From Bryobacteraceae bacterium (GTDB taxonomy: Bacteria; Acidobacteriota; Terriglobia; Bryobacterales; Bryobacteraceae), in contig JASHQT010000006.1 of assembly GCA_030039005.1 (NCBI GenBank), forward strand, positions 1-15,793: DNA of 15,793 bases. The letters are read 5' to 3'. Made by a program: the position numbers and the translations under genes. The notes below the pieces were generated by a model. That model had not been told where the DNA came from. It ran no database searches and saw only the letters and a list, made by a program, of their open reading frames with translations. The first letter of the stretch is position 1, and the number at the start of each line of letters is the position of its first letter. Positions 15,229 to 15,793 of this stretch are shown one piece after another.

Positions 15229-15759
15229 GCGCGCGATTGTTTGGGAAAAATTCTGGTGCACGGCAGCGCCGCCGGACGCATCGTCGAAGTAGAAGCCTAT
15301 CTGGGAGTGAATGATCGCGCCGCTCACGCCTGGCGCGGCATCACGGCTCGAACGCGCGTCATCTTCGGACCGCCCGGCCACGCCTACATTTATTTCATCT
15401 ATGGCATGTATGAGTGTCTGAACTTCGTCTCCGAGCCCGAAGGCGCGGCCGGCTGCGTGCTGATTCGCGCGCTCGAACCGCTCGCCGGGTTGAGCCTGAT
15501 GCGCCGCCGCCGGGCTCGTGGATCGACCCAGGCGCACGGCATCGAGGATCTCGCCTCCGGCCCCGGCAAGCTCACGCTCGCCATGGGCATCACGCGCAAA
15601 CTCAATGGCGCCGATCTCGTCAAAGGACCGCTCCAGGTCCGCGGCTTCTTCGACGAATCGCCCTTCGAAATCCAAATCACGCCGCGCATCGGCATCCGCC
15701 ACTGCGCCGATTGGCCGCTGCGCTTCCTGATTGCTGGCAACCGCTTCGTCAGCCGCTAG
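15154..15759 (+). CDS. mpg: 3-methyladenine DNA glycosylase (AAG/Mpg family), possible ATT start
   Basis: This base-excision repair enzyme removes alkylated purines such as 3-methyladenine. The family landmarks are LPRDFYARPAIEVARDCLGK (13-32), the catalytic Glu47 and Tyr49 in EVEAYLG, His58 in DRAAHAW, IYGMYECLN (82-90, with the conserved Tyr and Asn), VLIRALEPLAG (102-112), SGPGKLTLAMGI (135-146) and AGNRFVSR at the end. The usual length is about 195-205 residues. Between the in-frame stop at 15124 and 15241 there is no ATG, GTG or TTG; starting at the TTG at 15241 would delete the conserved N-terminus. ATT at 15154 has AAGG eight bases upstream, gives 201 residues, and is also ATT in the duplicated copy. 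I therefore propose it as the start, with moderate confidence in the exact codon. The gene is complete at its 3' end. Confidence 0.9.
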   Translation: MPIAQVLLRSTVLPRDFYARPAIEVARDCLGKILVHGSAAGRIVEVEAYLGVNDRAAHAWRGITARTRVIFGPPGHAYIYFIYGMYECLNFVSEPEGAAGCVLIRALEPLAGLSLMRRRRARGSTQAHGIEDLASGPGKLTLAMGITRKLNGADLVKGPLQVRGFFDESPFEIQITPRIGIRHCADWPLRFLIAGNRFVSR

Positions 15760-15793
15760 CTCATTTCGCGTCGCCTACCCGCGCTTTCGCGCA

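Overview
This is a gene-dense, high-GC bacterial chromosome segment with about 15 protein genes, no RNA genes, no CRISPR array and no recognisable insertion sequence. Several features fit an Acidobacteriota genome, most likely of the Solibacter/Bryobacter type: many TTG and GTG starts, exported proteins of a familiar acidobacterial style, a DUF4410-type protein, a large exported alkaline-phosphatase-superfamily protein, and an ECF sigma factor with a very short zinc-binding anti-sigma. This placement is inferred from protein style only.

Layout. Positions 1-1320 (minus) hold clpP followed by a secreted lipase-like alpha/beta hydrolase that runs off the left edge; they overlap by 4 bp. Divergent from clpP is a PyrE-type phosphoribosyltransferase (1467-2081, plus), whose stop overlaps the stop of a small two-helix membrane protein (2078-2563, minus). 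A glycogen-debranching-type glucosidase (2631-4637, plus) again shares overlapping stops with a methyl-accepting chemotaxis protein carrying a periplasmic CxxCH haem motif (4634-6154, minus). Next come a DUF4410-type exported protein (6245-6736) and a tightly coupled pair: an unrecognised 617-aa exported protein (6891-8744) and an 822-aa exported phosphodiesterase/phosphatase (8741-11209). An ECF sigma factor and zinc-finger anti-sigma pair lies on the minus strand (12127-11183). Then come thpR, plsY and gpsA (14373-12204, minus), an operon in which each gene overlaps the next by 4 bp. At the right end are a small cysteine-containing protein of V4R-like style (14485-15024, minus) and a 3-methyladenine DNA glycosylase (mpg, plus).

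How the genes relate. PlsY and GpsA form the glycerol-3-phosphate branch of phospholipid synthesis: GpsA makes G3P and PlsY acylates it. ThpR is an RNA 2',3'-cyclic phosphodiesterase-type protein that is co-transcribed with them. The 617-aa/822-aa pair looks like one exported functional unit. The sigma and anti-sigma genes form a regulatory pair with no visible target.

The most distinctive signal is at 14372-15228. The thpR/mpg divergent junction is present twice, as an approximately 110-bp imperfect direct repeat (about 75% identical over 91 ungapped bases) that brackets the small V4R-like gene. The left copy carries a dead 5' fragment of mpg. The right copy carries the intact mpg and a relic of the thpR ribosome-binding site. 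The intact mpg has no ATG, GTG or TTG in a suitable place and may start at ATT. This suggests that the small gene was inserted between two formerly adjacent genes, with duplication of the junction.
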